Assembly: GCF_003987655.1 (NCBI RefSeq)
Contig: NZ_NGKC01000001.1
Location: forward strand, 310,001 to 374,000
Direction of reading: 5' to 3'
DNA from: Vagococcus acidifermentans
GTDB lineage: Bacteria; Bacillota; Bacilli; Lactobacillales; Vagococcaceae
Length of the DNA stretch: 64,000 nucleotides
Shown here one piece after another: positions 33,638 to 41,935 of this stretch. Under the pieces are notes generated by a model. It saw nothing but the letters and a program-made list of their open reading frames with translations. It made no database searches and was not told where the DNA came from. The first letter of the stretch is position 1, and every line of letters starts with the position of its first letter. Made by a program: the position numbers and the translations under genes.

Positions 33638-33946
33638 ATGAATAAAGAAGAAGTTGCGATGATTGGTTTTGAAGTAGTTGCATTTGCAGGAGAGGCTCGT
33701 TCAAAATTGATTGAAGCGCTGGCAGAAGCTGAAAAGCAGCAGTTCGAGCGGGCGGAAAGTCTGGTGGAGGAAGCCAATCAGAGCCTGATTCAGGCCCACA
33801 AATCACAAACGCAAATGCTCGCTGCCGAAGCTTCCGGAGAGGCAATCGAGCTTGGCTTTATCATGGTGCATGCGCAGGATCATCTGATGACGACCATGCT
33901 GTTAAAGGATACTATCAAACATTTGTTTAATATTTATAAAAGATAA
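33638..33946 (+). CDS. lacF: PTS lactose-specific IIA component
   Basis: 102 residues, normal length for EIIA-Lac. A trimeric helical protein with the phospho-acceptor His78 in FIMVHAQDHLMT. It passes phosphate from HPr to the IIB domain of LacE. First gene of lacFEG, 12 bases before lacE. ATG is preceded by AAGAGAGGG. Confidence 0.94.
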   Translation: MNKEEVAMIGFEVVAFAGEARSKLIEALAEAEKQQFERAESLVEEANQSLIQAHKSQTQMLAAEASGEAIELGFIMVHAQDHLMTTMLLKDTIKHLFNIYKR

Positions 33947-33958
33947 GGAGAGTCCGCT

Positions 33959-35617
33959 ATGAAAAGAATAGTCGCCAGTATCGAAAAAATGAAACCTGCT
34001 TTTGAAAAAATTTCCAATAACCCTTATCTCAGAGCCATTCGAGATGGTTTCATTACACTCATCCCGGTCATTTTATTTTCAAGTATTTTTTTACTGGTAG
34101 CTTATGTGCCGAATATTTTTCAGTTTTTCTGGAGTTCAGAAATAGAAGGCATATTGATGAAGGCGTATAACGGCTCAATGGGAATCTTGGGTTTGCTGAT
34201 GTCGGCAACAGTTGCCAAAAGTCTGACTGAAAACTTCAATACCAAGCTCCCTAAAACCAATCAAATCAACAGCACATCCACCATGGTGGCAGCAATCATC
34301 GGATTTATTTTAATTGGCGTGGATGCGGTTGAAGGCGGTTTTGCCTCTGGGTATATGGGCACCAAAGGACTGCTGACTGCATTTCTCGTCGGCTTCATCG
34401 TTCCGAATATTTACAACTTTTGTGTTAAAAATAATATCACAGTTAAAATGCCGGAAGAAGTACCGGGCAACATTTCCCAAACATTCAAAGATTTGATTCC
34501 GATTACTCTGTCGACTGTGTTTTTCTGGCTGTTTGATTTAGGTTTCAGAAATGTAGTCAATGTTGGTTTTTCCGAGAAAATCATCGAACTGTTTCAGCCG
34601 ATTTTTACCGCTGCTGACGGCTATTTAGGGCTGGCACTGATTTTTGGCGCGATGGCATTTTTCTGGTTTGTCGGAATTCACGGTCCGTCTATTGTGGAAC
34701 CGGCTATTTCAGCTATCGCTCTGGCCAATGTATCGGCGAATTTGACAGCATATCAGGCCGGCAGTCATGCCGACAAGATTTTGTCCCAAGGGGTCCAGTA
34801 CTTTGTTGCCACGCTCGGCGGTACAGGCGCGACGTTAGTGATCACACTGATGTTTGCTTTTTTGGCTAAATCCAAACAGTTGAAAACGATAGGGCGGGCA
34901 TCTTCGGTGCCGGTATTATTCGGAGTCAATGAGCCGATTTTGTTCGGTGCGCCGCTGGTTTTGAATCCGCTCTTCTTTATTCCGTTTATCTTGGCACCGA
35001 TTGCCAATGTCTGGCTCTTTAAATTTTTTGTCGATGTATTAGGCATGAACGGTTTTATTTACAACCTGCCGTGGACAACGCCGGGACCGCTTGGGCTGGT
35101 TATGGGGACCGGGTTTGCCGTGCTCTCCATTGTACTGATGCTGGTGATTTTAGTAGTTGATTTTATTATCTATTTTCCATTTTTTAAAGCGTATGACAAT
35201 GAACTGCTGGCAAAAGAAACAGAAACAGACGCCGCTGCTGGCGAGACACTGGTAGAGACCTTGACCGAAGCGAATATTGCAGAAGTACTCGGTGACAATT
35301 CAGAGCTGGTCAATGTGCTGGTCTTGTGTGCTAACGGGGCGACCAGTTCAATGTTGGCCAATGCCATCAAAAAAGGAGCTAAAGAAAAAGGCATCAACTT
35401 GGATTCGACGGCGATGGCTTACGGTCAGCATAAAGACGTCATTCACGAATTTGATTTAATCGTATTGGCGCCGCAGATGGCTTCGATGCTGAGTGATTTG
35501 CTGCAGGATGCGAAGCAGTATCAGACAAAAGCAGTGTCCACGACAGGGGCAGAATATGTGTCTTTGGCGCGGAATCCGGAACAGGCGCTGGCATTTGTGT
35601 TTGACAATATAAAATAA
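33959..35617 (+). CDS. lacE: PTS lactose-specific IICB component
   Basis: 552 residues. The membrane IIC domain covers about residues 1-430 (FEKISNNPYLRAIRDGF at the start; FGVNEPILFGAPLVLNP loop with the conserved Glu), joined by a short Ala/Glu-rich linker to the IIB domain. The IIB phospho-Cys is residue 457 in VLVLCANGATSSML. It imports lactose as lactose 6-phosphate. A few bases separate it from lacF and lacG. Confidence 0.94.
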   Translation: MKRIVASIEKMKPAFEKISNNPYLRAIRDGFITLIPVILFSSIFLLVAYVPNIFQFFWSSEIEGILMKAYNGSMGILGLLMSATVAKSLTENFNTKLPKTNQINSTSTMVAAIIGFILIGVDAVEGGFASGYMGTKGLLTAFLVGFIVPNIYNFCVKNNITVKMPEEVPGNISQTFKDLIPITLSTVFFWLFDLGFRNVVNVGFSEKIIELFQPIFTAADGYLGLALIFGAMAFFWFVGIHGPSIVEPAISAIALANVSANLTAYQAGSHADKILSQGVQYFVATLGGTGATLVITLMFAFLAKSKQLKTIGRASSVPVLFGVNEPILFGAPLVLNPLFFIPFILAPIANVWLFKFFVDVLGMNGFIYNLPWTTPGPLGLVMGTGFAVLSIVLMLVILVVDFIIYFPFFKAYDNELLAKETETDAAAGETLVETLTEANIAEVLGDNSELVNVLVLCANGATSSMLANAIKKGAKEKGINLDSTAMAYGQHKDVIHEFDLIVLAPQMASMLSDLLQDAKQYQTKAVSTTGAEYVSLARNPEQALAFVFDNIK

Positions 35618-35631
35618 TGGAGCTGATAAGG

Positions 35632-37035
35632 ATGAAAAAGTTCCCTGAAACATTTGTATTTGGGGCAGCTACTGCGGCTTTTCAAGCTGAAGGAGCTGTA
35701 ACCGAAGGTGGAAAAGGAAAAACCTATTGGGAAGATTATTTGCGCGAGCAAGGTGTGTTTGACCCGAGCACCGCCAGTGATTTTTATCACCAATACAAAA
35801 CGGATTTGGCGTTGGCGCATGAGTTTGGCATGAACGGCATCCGGATTTCCATCGCGTGGAGCCGGATTTTTCCTGACGGCACAGGCACGCCGAATCCGGA
35901 GGGCGTGGCATTTTATCATCGGCTGATTGATGAATGTCTGAGCCGGCAAGTCGAACCCTATGTGACACTGCATCATTTTGATACGCCGTTGCCGCTTTAT
36001 GAAAAAGGCGATTGGCTGAGTCAGGAGATGCGGGATGCGTTTGTTGACTTTGCCGCATTTTGTTTTGCAGAGTACGGGGATAAGGTGACGTATTGGATTA
36101 CCATCAATGAACCGTGGTCAGTTGTAGCAGGTCAGTATATTATCGGACATTTTCCGCCAAACATTCAATACGATTTGCCGAAAGCAATACAGGCAATGCA
36201 TCACATGATGGTCAGTCATGCGAGGATTGTGAACTTGTATAAAGAGAAAAAATATGCTGGCGAAATAGGGATCGTGCATATTTTGGAATCCAAGTATCCG
36301 ATTTCCGATTCGCTGGAAAACAGGCAAGCTGCGTTAACAGAAAATACTCTTGCCAATTTGTTTTTATTGGATGCCACTTGTAATGGCCGTTATTCGCCGC
36401 AGACGATGCAGATTATTTCTGATATTTTGCTGCAAAACAACGGTTCATTGATAACCACGCCGGCTGACTTTGCTGTGATGCAGGCGGCGGCTGAACAATT
36501 GGATTTTATCGGCATCAATTACTATGCCAGTCACTTTATCCAATCGTACGCGGGCGAATCGCTGATTCATCATAACGCAACGGGTGACAAAGGCAGCAGC
36601 ATCTTCGGGTTAAAAGGCGTCGGTCAGCGTGTGAATAATCCCAGTGTGCCGACCACTGACTGGGACTGGCCGATTTATCCAAAAGGACTGAAAGACATGC
36701 TGTTGTACATCAAAAAGCATTACCCGAATTACCGGAAGCTGTTCGTCACCGAAAATGGAATGGGGGCAAAAGATGTGCTGGTGAATGGTGAAGTTGCGGA
36801 TTCCGGCCGGATTGATTATGTCCGTGTTCACTTGCAGGCTATCCTTGATGCGATTGAAGCAGGTGTGAACGTACAGGGTTATTTCATGTGGTCGCTGATG
36901 GATGTCTTTTCATGGACGAATGGCTACAATAAGCGGTACGGCTTGTTTTATGTTGATTTTGAGACGCAAGCGCGTTATCCGAAACAAAGTGCCTACTGGT
37001 ATAAATCAGTCAGCGAAAGCAGGGAACTGATGTAA
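35632..37035 (+). CDS. lacG: 6-phospho-beta-galactosidase (GH1)
   Basis: 467 residues; ATG at 35632 with GGAG 9 bases upstream. GH1 signature at the N-terminus (FVFGAATAAFQAEGA), acid/base Glu in WITINEPWSVV and nucleophile Glu in LFVTENGMG. In context with lacF and lacE it cleaves lactose 6-phosphate to glucose and galactose 6-phosphate, which enters the LacAB-LacD route. It is distinct from the GH1 enzyme at 29.2 kb. A terminator follows. Confidence 0.92.
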   Translation: MKKFPETFVFGAATAAFQAEGAVTEGGKGKTYWEDYLREQGVFDPSTASDFYHQYKTDLALAHEFGMNGIRISIAWSRIFPDGTGTPNPEGVAFYHRLIDECLSRQVEPYVTLHHFDTPLPLYEKGDWLSQEMRDAFVDFAAFCFAEYGDKVTYWITINEPWSVVAGQYIIGHFPPNIQYDLPKAIQAMHHMMVSHARIVNLYKEKKYAGEIGIVHILESKYPISDSLENRQAALTENTLANLFLLDATCNGRYSPQTMQIISDILLQNNGSLITTPADFAVMQAAAEQLDFIGINYYASHFIQSYAGESLIHHNATGDKGSSIFGLKGVGQRVNNPSVPTTDWDWPIYPKGLKDMLLYIKKHYPNYRKLFVTENGMGAKDVLVNGEVADSGRIDYVRVHLQAILDAIEAGVNVQGYFMWSLMDVFSWTNGYNKRYGLFYVDFETQARYPKQSAYWYKSVSESRELM

Positions 37036-37063
37036 AGTCGTACATATAATAAGCTGGTTTGAG

Positions 37064-37097
37064 AGCCTCGGAAAGATACTTTCTGAGGCTTTATTGT
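37064..37097 (+). terminator. Terminator of lacFEG
   Basis: 12-bp stem AGCCTCGGAAAG / CTTTCTGAGGCT (one wobble) with a 3-base loop, then TTATTGTTG. Confidence 0.85.
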
Positions 37098-37130
37098 TGT
37101 TTACACCTAGTGTGCGCGGTGGAGAAAGCG

Positions 37131-37174
37131 TTGACATCATTCGCTTTATGGGTTACGATCAACATGAGTACTCA
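37131..37174 (+). promoter_or_regulatory. Promoter and candidate operator of the GntR-ARH-permease-kinase operon
   Basis: TTGACA (37131-37136), 17-base spacer, TACGAT (37154-37159). A 10-base palindrome TGAGTACTCA (37165-37174) lies at the predicted start and is a good position for autoregulation by the first gene. Confidence 0.65.
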
Positions 37175-37191
37175 AGTTGGCAGGTGATTAC

Positions 37192-37884
37192 ATGGAAGAA
37201 AAGGAAGCGGTGTTTAAAAAAATCGGCGATGATATCAAACAGCGAATTGTCATTGAAAAAATGATACCGGGAGATAAATTGCCCAGCGAAAATGAGTTGG
37301 TCAAGGAGTTTCAGGTGTCACGGACAACCATTCAACGAGCTTTGCGTTACTTGGAGAAACAAGGAATTATCCGGAAGGAAAAGGGCAAAGGCAGTTTTGT
37401 GAACATTCAGAAAGTTCAAGTGGAGATTTTCAATTTCAGCGGATTTTCAGATTACATCAGCAGAATGGGAAAAGAAATAGTCAATAAAATCGTGGCACAG
37501 GAAATTTATGAAGATGACGGCAAGCAAATGATGAAACTAAAGCGTTTACGCGGCATGAAAGATGATGCAGGCATTGTCTGGCTCACGCTTGACCAATCCA
37601 TCATCGGGCTATCTTTGTTTCCCGGTCTGGAAAATTATGACTTTGAGAAAGAGTCGCTTTACGACGTATTTAGAAGAGACTACGGTGTTTTTCCCCAATA
37701 TTCCCATCTGAAAGCAAAAGCGGTTATTTCGGACAGCTGTCACAGCACTTACTTTGATCTTCAAGACACCACAGCATTGGTCAAAATTGAGGGAACAGTG
37801 TTTGATGCACATGATAATGTCGTCGAGGAAGTGTCCATTGTTTACAACCCGATCACCGATTTCAATTTTTTGGTGAGTGTGTAA
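37192..37884 (+). CDS. GntR family regulator, HutC/UTRA subfamily
   Basis: 230 residues; ATG at 37192 with AGGTGA 6 bases upstream. Winged helix-turn-helix in residues 5-70 (KLPSENELVKEFQVSRTTIQ and KQGIIRKEKGKGSFV), UTRA sensor domain following. It is the first gene of a four-gene operon with an ADP-ribosylglycohydrolase-family enzyme, an NCS1 permease and a PfkB kinase, so its effector is likely the transported nucleoside-like compound or its phosphorylated product. Placement parallels E. coli yegW next to yegTUV. Confidence 0.9.
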   Translation: MEEKEAVFKKIGDDIKQRIVIEKMIPGDKLPSENELVKEFQVSRTTIQRALRYLEKQGIIRKEKGKGSFVNIQKVQVEIFNFSGFSDYISRMGKEIVNKIVAQEIYEDDGKQMMKLKRLRGMKDDAGIVWLTLDQSIIGLSLFPGLENYDFEKESLYDVFRRDYGVFPQYSHLKAKAVISDSCHSTYFDLQDTTALVKIEGTVFDAHDNVVEEVSIVYNPITDFNFLVSV

Positions 37885-37903
37885 GAGCGGAAAGGAACAG
37901 AAA

Positions 37904-38896
37904 ATGAAGGATAAAATTTTAGGAACATTGTATGGTCAGGCCATCGGCGATGCTATGGGCATGCCGTCGGAGTTATGGCCAAGACAGAAGGTGCAGCAGT
38001 TTTTCGGTTACATTACCAAATTTTTGGATGGGCCGGAAAGCAACATTGTAGCGAAGAACTTTCAAAAAGGACAGTTTACTGACGACACCTCACAAGCGCT
38101 GGTGATACTGGATGCATTGTTTGAAACAGATTTTTCGCCAAATCGCACAGTGATTGCCAGGCGATTGATCGAGTGGGGCGAACAGCATCATGCGTTTGAG
38201 GAAGAAATTTTCGGGCCCACATCGAAGGCGGCATTGTACGGGATAAAAAATCAACAAGATGTGCAGCAAATTACTGACAAAGCAGAAACCAACGGTGCAG
38301 CCATGCGGATTTCACCGATTGGACTGTTGTTTCCTACGTCAAAATTAGCTGAATTGGTTGATTACGTGCGTGAAATTACGATTGTGACACATTCGTCTGA
38401 TATTGCACTCGCCGGCGCAGCAACGGTAGCCGGTGCAGTTTGTGCGGCGAAGGAGGATTTCAGCTGGGACGAGATGATGCAGTATGCGTTTCAGGCGCAT
38501 GACATGGGCTTGGCGTTAGGCGCGCCGACATACAGTGCCAGTATCAAAGCCAGATTGAAGGCGGGCTTGCAATTGGCTAAAAAATACGAAGATGATGAGG
38601 AAGCTTTCCTTCAAGCGGTGTATGATGTGATTGGCAGCGGTGTTTTGTTGTCAGAGTCCGTACCTGCTGCTTTGACGATTGCATATTATAGTAGAGAGGT
38701 AAAACAGTGTGCGGTTTTGTGTGCGAATCTCGGGGGCGACACAGACACGATTGGTGCTATGGCGACCGCTGTCTGCGGAGCGCGGACCGGCTGCAACGCA
38801 ATTCCTGCAGAGTTGATTGAACAGATTGATGCATGCAATGCGCATGATTTGCAAATGTATGGCGCTAAAATCAATCATTACCTGGAAAGGAAGTAA
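37904..38896 (+). CDS. ADP-ribosylglycohydrolase family protein
   Basis: 330 residues; ATG with GGAAAGGAA upstream. The family's metal-binding motifs are seen: GQAIGDAMGMPSEL at the N-terminus, FTDDTSQALVILDAL near residue 60, and GGDTDTIGAMATAVCG near residue 285. These hold the two divalent metals for cleavage of N-glycosidic bonds to ribose. Protein de-ADP-ribosylation, as by DraG, is one family role. The flanking permease and sugar kinase instead suggest a small-molecule N-riboside or other N-glycoside as substrate. No secretion signal. Confidence 0.88.
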   Translation: MKDKILGTLYGQAIGDAMGMPSELWPRQKVQQFFGYITKFLDGPESNIVAKNFQKGQFTDDTSQALVILDALFETDFSPNRTVIARRLIEWGEQHHAFEEEIFGPTSKAALYGIKNQQDVQQITDKAETNGAAMRISPIGLLFPTSKLAELVDYVREITIVTHSSDIALAGAATVAGAVCAAKEDFSWDEMMQYAFQAHDMGLALGAPTYSASIKARLKAGLQLAKKYEDDEEAFLQAVYDVIGSGVLLSESVPAALTIAYYSREVKQCAVLCANLGGDTDTIGAMATAVCGARTGCNAIPAELIEQIDACNAHDLQMYGAKINHYLERK

Positions 38897-38902
38897 AAGG
38901 AA

Positions 38903-40261
38903 ATGGCTGAAACAGGGATTTATGTGCCGGATAGCGAACGGACAGGCACGACAAAAGGCTTATTTTTTATTTGGTTTGCCAACAACATCGGAATTTTAGG
39001 CATTGTGATGGGTGCAATGATTACATCGTTCGGGTTGAATTTGGTTCAATCGCTTGTTGCAGCTTGTGTGGCGGCGTTATCTTTTGCAATTGTGGGCGTT
39101 ATCGGCATGATTGGTCACCGGACGGGTGTCACGACGTTTATTTTGTCCAGAGCGGCCTTCGGAATTAAAGGGAATATTATTCCGAACTTTGTGGCCTGGC
39201 TGAATCTGGTGGGCTGGCTGTGTGTCAACGTTGTGACAGGGACGCTGATCATCAGTGCTGTTTTCAAAAATATCATCGGTCAGGAAGGCAGCATCATCAC
39301 GATTATCTCGCTGGCTATTTTCACATCGCTTGTGCTGCTTTCGGGGACAATCAAACCTGACAAGCTGGAAAAGGTTCAAACATGGCTGACGTATGTGTTC
39401 GGCGGGCTGACCTTGCTAATCTTGATTTTACTGGTACGTGATGTGGATTGGCAGGGTGTGCTGGCTATTCCTCAAGGCAGCTGGACGTACGGCTTTTTAC
39501 CGGCAGTGTCGATTATTGCAGCAGGAACGGGAATCAATTGGGCAATCGCGGGTGCCGACTACGGGGCTTACCAGCGCAAAGACATCCAATCGTCAAAAGT
39601 ATTCCTAAGTACGACGTTTGGTGCGTTTATCCCGCTGTTTCTTATTTTATTTGCCGGCATTCTCGTGGGGACGGTGTCACCGGATTTATCCAGTTCAGCC
39701 AACCCGATGACAGTCATCCAAGACGCTCTGCCGTCCTGGATTTCAACTATTTATTTGATAACGGCCGTGGGAGGGATAATCCCTCAGTGTATCGTCAGTT
39801 TGCAGTCAGCTAAAATGAATTTGGATGCACTGAATATAAACGTCAGCGAAAAAAATTCGTTGATTTTCCACGGTGTGCTGATGGTTGGCTTGCCGCTGTA
39901 CGTACTGTTCTTTTCCACTTCGTTTTTAGATACATTTCAATTGTTTTTAGGACTGTTGGGTATTCTGCTGGCCTCATGGTCGGCTGTTTTCTTGATTGAT
40001 TATGTGCTCAACCGCAAACATCAGGGATATGATACGGACCTGATGACAATAGACGGTCCCAATAAAGTCCGCATGCCTGCTGTGGCCTCATGGTTTGTCG
40101 GTGTGCTGGTCGGCTTTTTGTTCACCAACACAGGCTTTTTCGACGGGCCTTTTGCCAAAGGGGTATTTCGTGACAACAGTTTAGGCGTGTTGATTGCAAT
40201 GCTGGTAAGCGGTGTGCTGATGGTTGTGCTAAACGGGTTATCTCGGAGGGAGAACAAATGA
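38903..40261 (+). CDS. NCS1 family permease (purine/cytosine permease-like)
   Basis: 452 residues, about 12 membrane segments. The N-terminal FFIWFANNIGILGIVMGAM and FILSRAAFGIKGNIIPN are typical of the nucleobase:cation symporter-1 family (CodB, allantoin and hydantoin carriers). Start ATG with AAAGGAA upstream. It ends overlapping the kinase gene by ATGA. The substrate is unknown; in this operon it should be the compound cut by the ADP-ribosylglycohydrolase homologue or a related base or nucleoside. Confidence 0.88.
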   Translation: MAETGIYVPDSERTGTTKGLFFIWFANNIGILGIVMGAMITSFGLNLVQSLVAACVAALSFAIVGVIGMIGHRTGVTTFILSRAAFGIKGNIIPNFVAWLNLVGWLCVNVVTGTLIISAVFKNIIGQEGSIITIISLAIFTSLVLLSGTIKPDKLEKVQTWLTYVFGGLTLLILILLVRDVDWQGVLAIPQGSWTYGFLPAVSIIAAGTGINWAIAGADYGAYQRKDIQSSKVFLSTTFGAFIPLFLILFAGILVGTVSPDLSSSANPMTVIQDALPSWISTIYLITAVGGIIPQCIVSLQSAKMNLDALNINVSEKNSLIFHGVLMVGLPLYVLFFSTSFLDTFQLFLGLLGILLASWSAVFLIDYVLNRKHQGYDTDLMTIDGPNKVRMPAVASWFVGVLVGFLFTNTGFFDGPFAKGVFRDNSLGVLIAMLVSGVLMVVLNGLSRRENK

Positions 40262-41175
40262 AACCACGTATTTTAATAATAGGCGCGGCTGTGATTGACA
40301 CAGTGATTGAGGTGGAAAGACTGCCTCAAACGGGCGAAGATATTTACGGCAAGTTGGTGGACACAGTTGTGGGCGGCTGCGGGTACAATGTCCAGCGTGT
40401 CGTTGCCCAGTTTGATCAGGAAGTTGATTTCCTTTGCCCAATCGGTACCGGGCAGTATGCAGATGTTATTTTAAAAGAGTTTAAACAAAAGCAGATTCCT
40501 CCGCTGGTGCGTGACTTGCGCATTGATAACGGCTGGAACATTTCATTTGTCGAAGCCGGCGGGGAGCGCACCTTTTTGTCGCTGCCGGGCGTAGAAGTCC
40601 ATTGGATAAGCGACTGGTTTAAGTCTTTCCGCTTAGATGACTATCGTTTGATTTACGTGTCCGGTTATGAACTGGAAGGGACGTCAGGCGAAGTGATTGT
40701 GTCGGAGCTGGAACACATACAGGATGCCGCTCAGACCAAGATAGTCTTCGACCCGGGTCCGAGAGCCGCGTATTTGGATGAAGAAACGCTGTCCCGCTTA
40801 TTCGCGCTGCAGCCTGTAGTTCATTGCAATAAAGAAGAACTCTTCACGTTGACGAACGTTTCCGACGTGACAGAAGGGGTGACAGCTCTGTTTGAGCGGA
40901 CAAAAACGACCGTCATCGTCACTTTGGGAGCAGACGGCTGTGCGTATTACTCAGGCGCTGAGATAGTCAACACGCCAAGTGAAAAAGTAGCGGTGGTTGA
41001 CACAATCGGTGCTGGCGATTCCCACACAGGTGCTTTCATAGCAGGGCAGTCGCTCGGGTTGTCAACGGCAGAGTCCTGTCTGCTGGCCAATAAAGTATCT
41101 GCTGCAGTGGTCGCCACCGCCACAGGAAATTTTGAAGGCATTGAGGCAGACAAGTTAGTTGCAGAAGTGAAGTAA
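40258..41175 (+). CDS. PfkB family carbohydrate kinase
   Basis: 305 residues, ribokinase fold. N-terminal ILIIGAAVIDTVIEV and VGGCGYNVQRV, then the C-terminal PfkB signature DTIGAGDSHTGAFIAG with the catalytic Asp. It is translationally coupled to the permease (ATGA). In the operon it most likely phosphorylates the sugar freed by the glycohydrolase. It is not an obvious LacC, although that gene is missing from the nearby lac cluster. The stop codon TAA (41173-41175) lies in the left terminal repeat of the IS66 element, so the native C-terminus may have been cut by the insertion. Confidence 0.88.
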   Translation: MKPRILIIGAAVIDTVIEVERLPQTGEDIYGKLVDTVVGGCGYNVQRVVAQFDQEVDFLCPIGTGQYADVILKEFKQKQIPPLVRDLRIDNGWNISFVEAGGERTFLSLPGVEVHWISDWFKSFRLDDYRLIYVSGYELEGTSGEVIVSELEHIQDAAQTKIVFDPGPRAAYLDEETLSRLFALQPVVHCNKEELFTLTNVSDVTEGVTALFERTKTTVIVTLGADGCAYYSGAEIVNTPSEKVAVVDTIGAGDSHTGAFIAGQSLGLSTAESCLLANKVSAAVVATATGNFEGIEADKLVAEVK

Positions 41176-41256
41176 ACGCCTGATAAAACAGTATCTATCA
41201 TCTGCTGCCACCCTCAAGTATACTTGAGCTAACAAATAACTATGGAGGTGGCATAT

Positions 41257-41451
41257 TTGCATAAACCAAATGAAATAATCCCTATTCAACTCATCGAAGA
41301 AGTCAAAAGTGCTGACAAAAAAACACCGCGTCCAGCGAGACTTGCGGTGCGGTTAAGACACAAAGATGGCAGCGAGGTATTGATCTATAACGGCATCAAT
41401 CAATACATTCTTCAAACGGTGTTAAAGGAGCTGAATACCGATGCTTCTTGA
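41257..41451 (+). CDS. IS66 TnpA-like accessory protein, short
   Basis: 64 residues from a TTG preceded by GGAGGTG. The C-terminal IYNGINQYILQTVLKEL resembles the end of IS66 Orf1 (TnpA) proteins, while the usual N-terminal helix-turn-helix portion of about 50 residues is absent. It overlaps the tnpB start by 11 bases as in functional IS66 elements. Probably a shortened remnant. Confidence 0.7.
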   Translation: MHKPNEIIPIQLIEEVKSADKKTPRPARLAVRLRHKDGSEVLIYNGINQYILQTVLKELNTDAS

Positions 41452-41859
41452 TTTGACAGCTGTCAAACAGGTCTATATCGTGACTGGCTTTTGTGATTTA
41501 CGCAAGGGAATCGATGGTCTGGCTGGTATCGTCCAACAAGACTATCAGATGGACGTCTATGATGAGCGATCTTTCTGTTTTGCGGCAGACGAAGCGACCG
41601 GTTCAAACTATTGTACTGGGATGGTGACGGCTGGCTGCAGTCGACTAGTTTAGAAGGAGCCCGCACAACGGGTATCTTCCTGGGCATCATTCGGACGGCC
41701 AAAGCCAACCAGCTTGATCCGGGAAAGTATTTGACATTCCTGTTTGAGCGCCTCCCCAATCTCGAGGTGCTGACCGCTGACGCATTGGATCAATGCTTAC
41801 CTTGGGCAGAGGAAGTTCAACAACTTTGCCGGGCAACATATACTTTTGATAAACAGTAA
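41441..41859 (+). pseudogene. IS66 tnpB, frameshifted and fused to the 3' end of tnpC
   Basis: The tnpB frame starts normally (LDLTAVKQVYIVTGFCDLRK, GIDGLAGIV). Near 41578 one base appears lost in a T-run, and the following codons in the +2 frame restore CGRRSDRFKLLYWDGDGWL. Right after this WDGDGWL the sequence runs into the TnpC C-terminal domain (STSLEGARTTGIFLGIIRTA, LPNLEVLTADALDQCLPW). About 1.5 kb, most of tnpC, must have been deleted with the reading frame preserved at the junction. Confidence 0.82.
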
Positions 41860-41895
41860 ATAGCCTGACTCTAGTATAAAGGTCAGGCTATTTGG
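41858..41895 (+). terminator. Terminator inside the IS66 right end
   Basis: Perfect 12-bp stem AAATAGCCTGAC / GTCAGGCTATTT (41858-41869, 41882-41893), 12-base loop, just after the tnpC remnant. Confidence 0.7.
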
Positions 41896-41935
41896 TGTGT
41901 AGGCACTGTTTTATCAGGCGCTTACGAAAGGACTT

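Larger units (their letters stand above)
41172..41925. mobile_element. Degenerate IS66-family element with intact ends
   Basis: Terminal inverted repeats: the left end starts GTAAACGCCTGATAAAACAG (41172) and the right end, read inward, starts GTAAGCGCCTGATAAAACAG (ending 41925), 19 of 20 identical and beginning GTAA as IS66 elements do. Total length 754 bases versus about 2.5 kb for a full copy. Inside are a short TnpA-like gene, a TnpB gene with a frameshift, and the joined tail of TnpC. No clear 8-base target duplication is seen (GAAGTGAA against GAAAGGAC). It must depend on transposase in trans. Confidence 0.85.

Noticed and set aside
40258-41175. PfkB kinase as the missing LacC
   Set aside because: It is coupled to the permease of another operon with its own regulator and is 3 kb beyond lacG; assignment would need activity data.
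41164-41933. Target-site duplication flanking the IS66 element
   Set aside because: The 8 bases on the two sides match at only five positions, which is not convincing.
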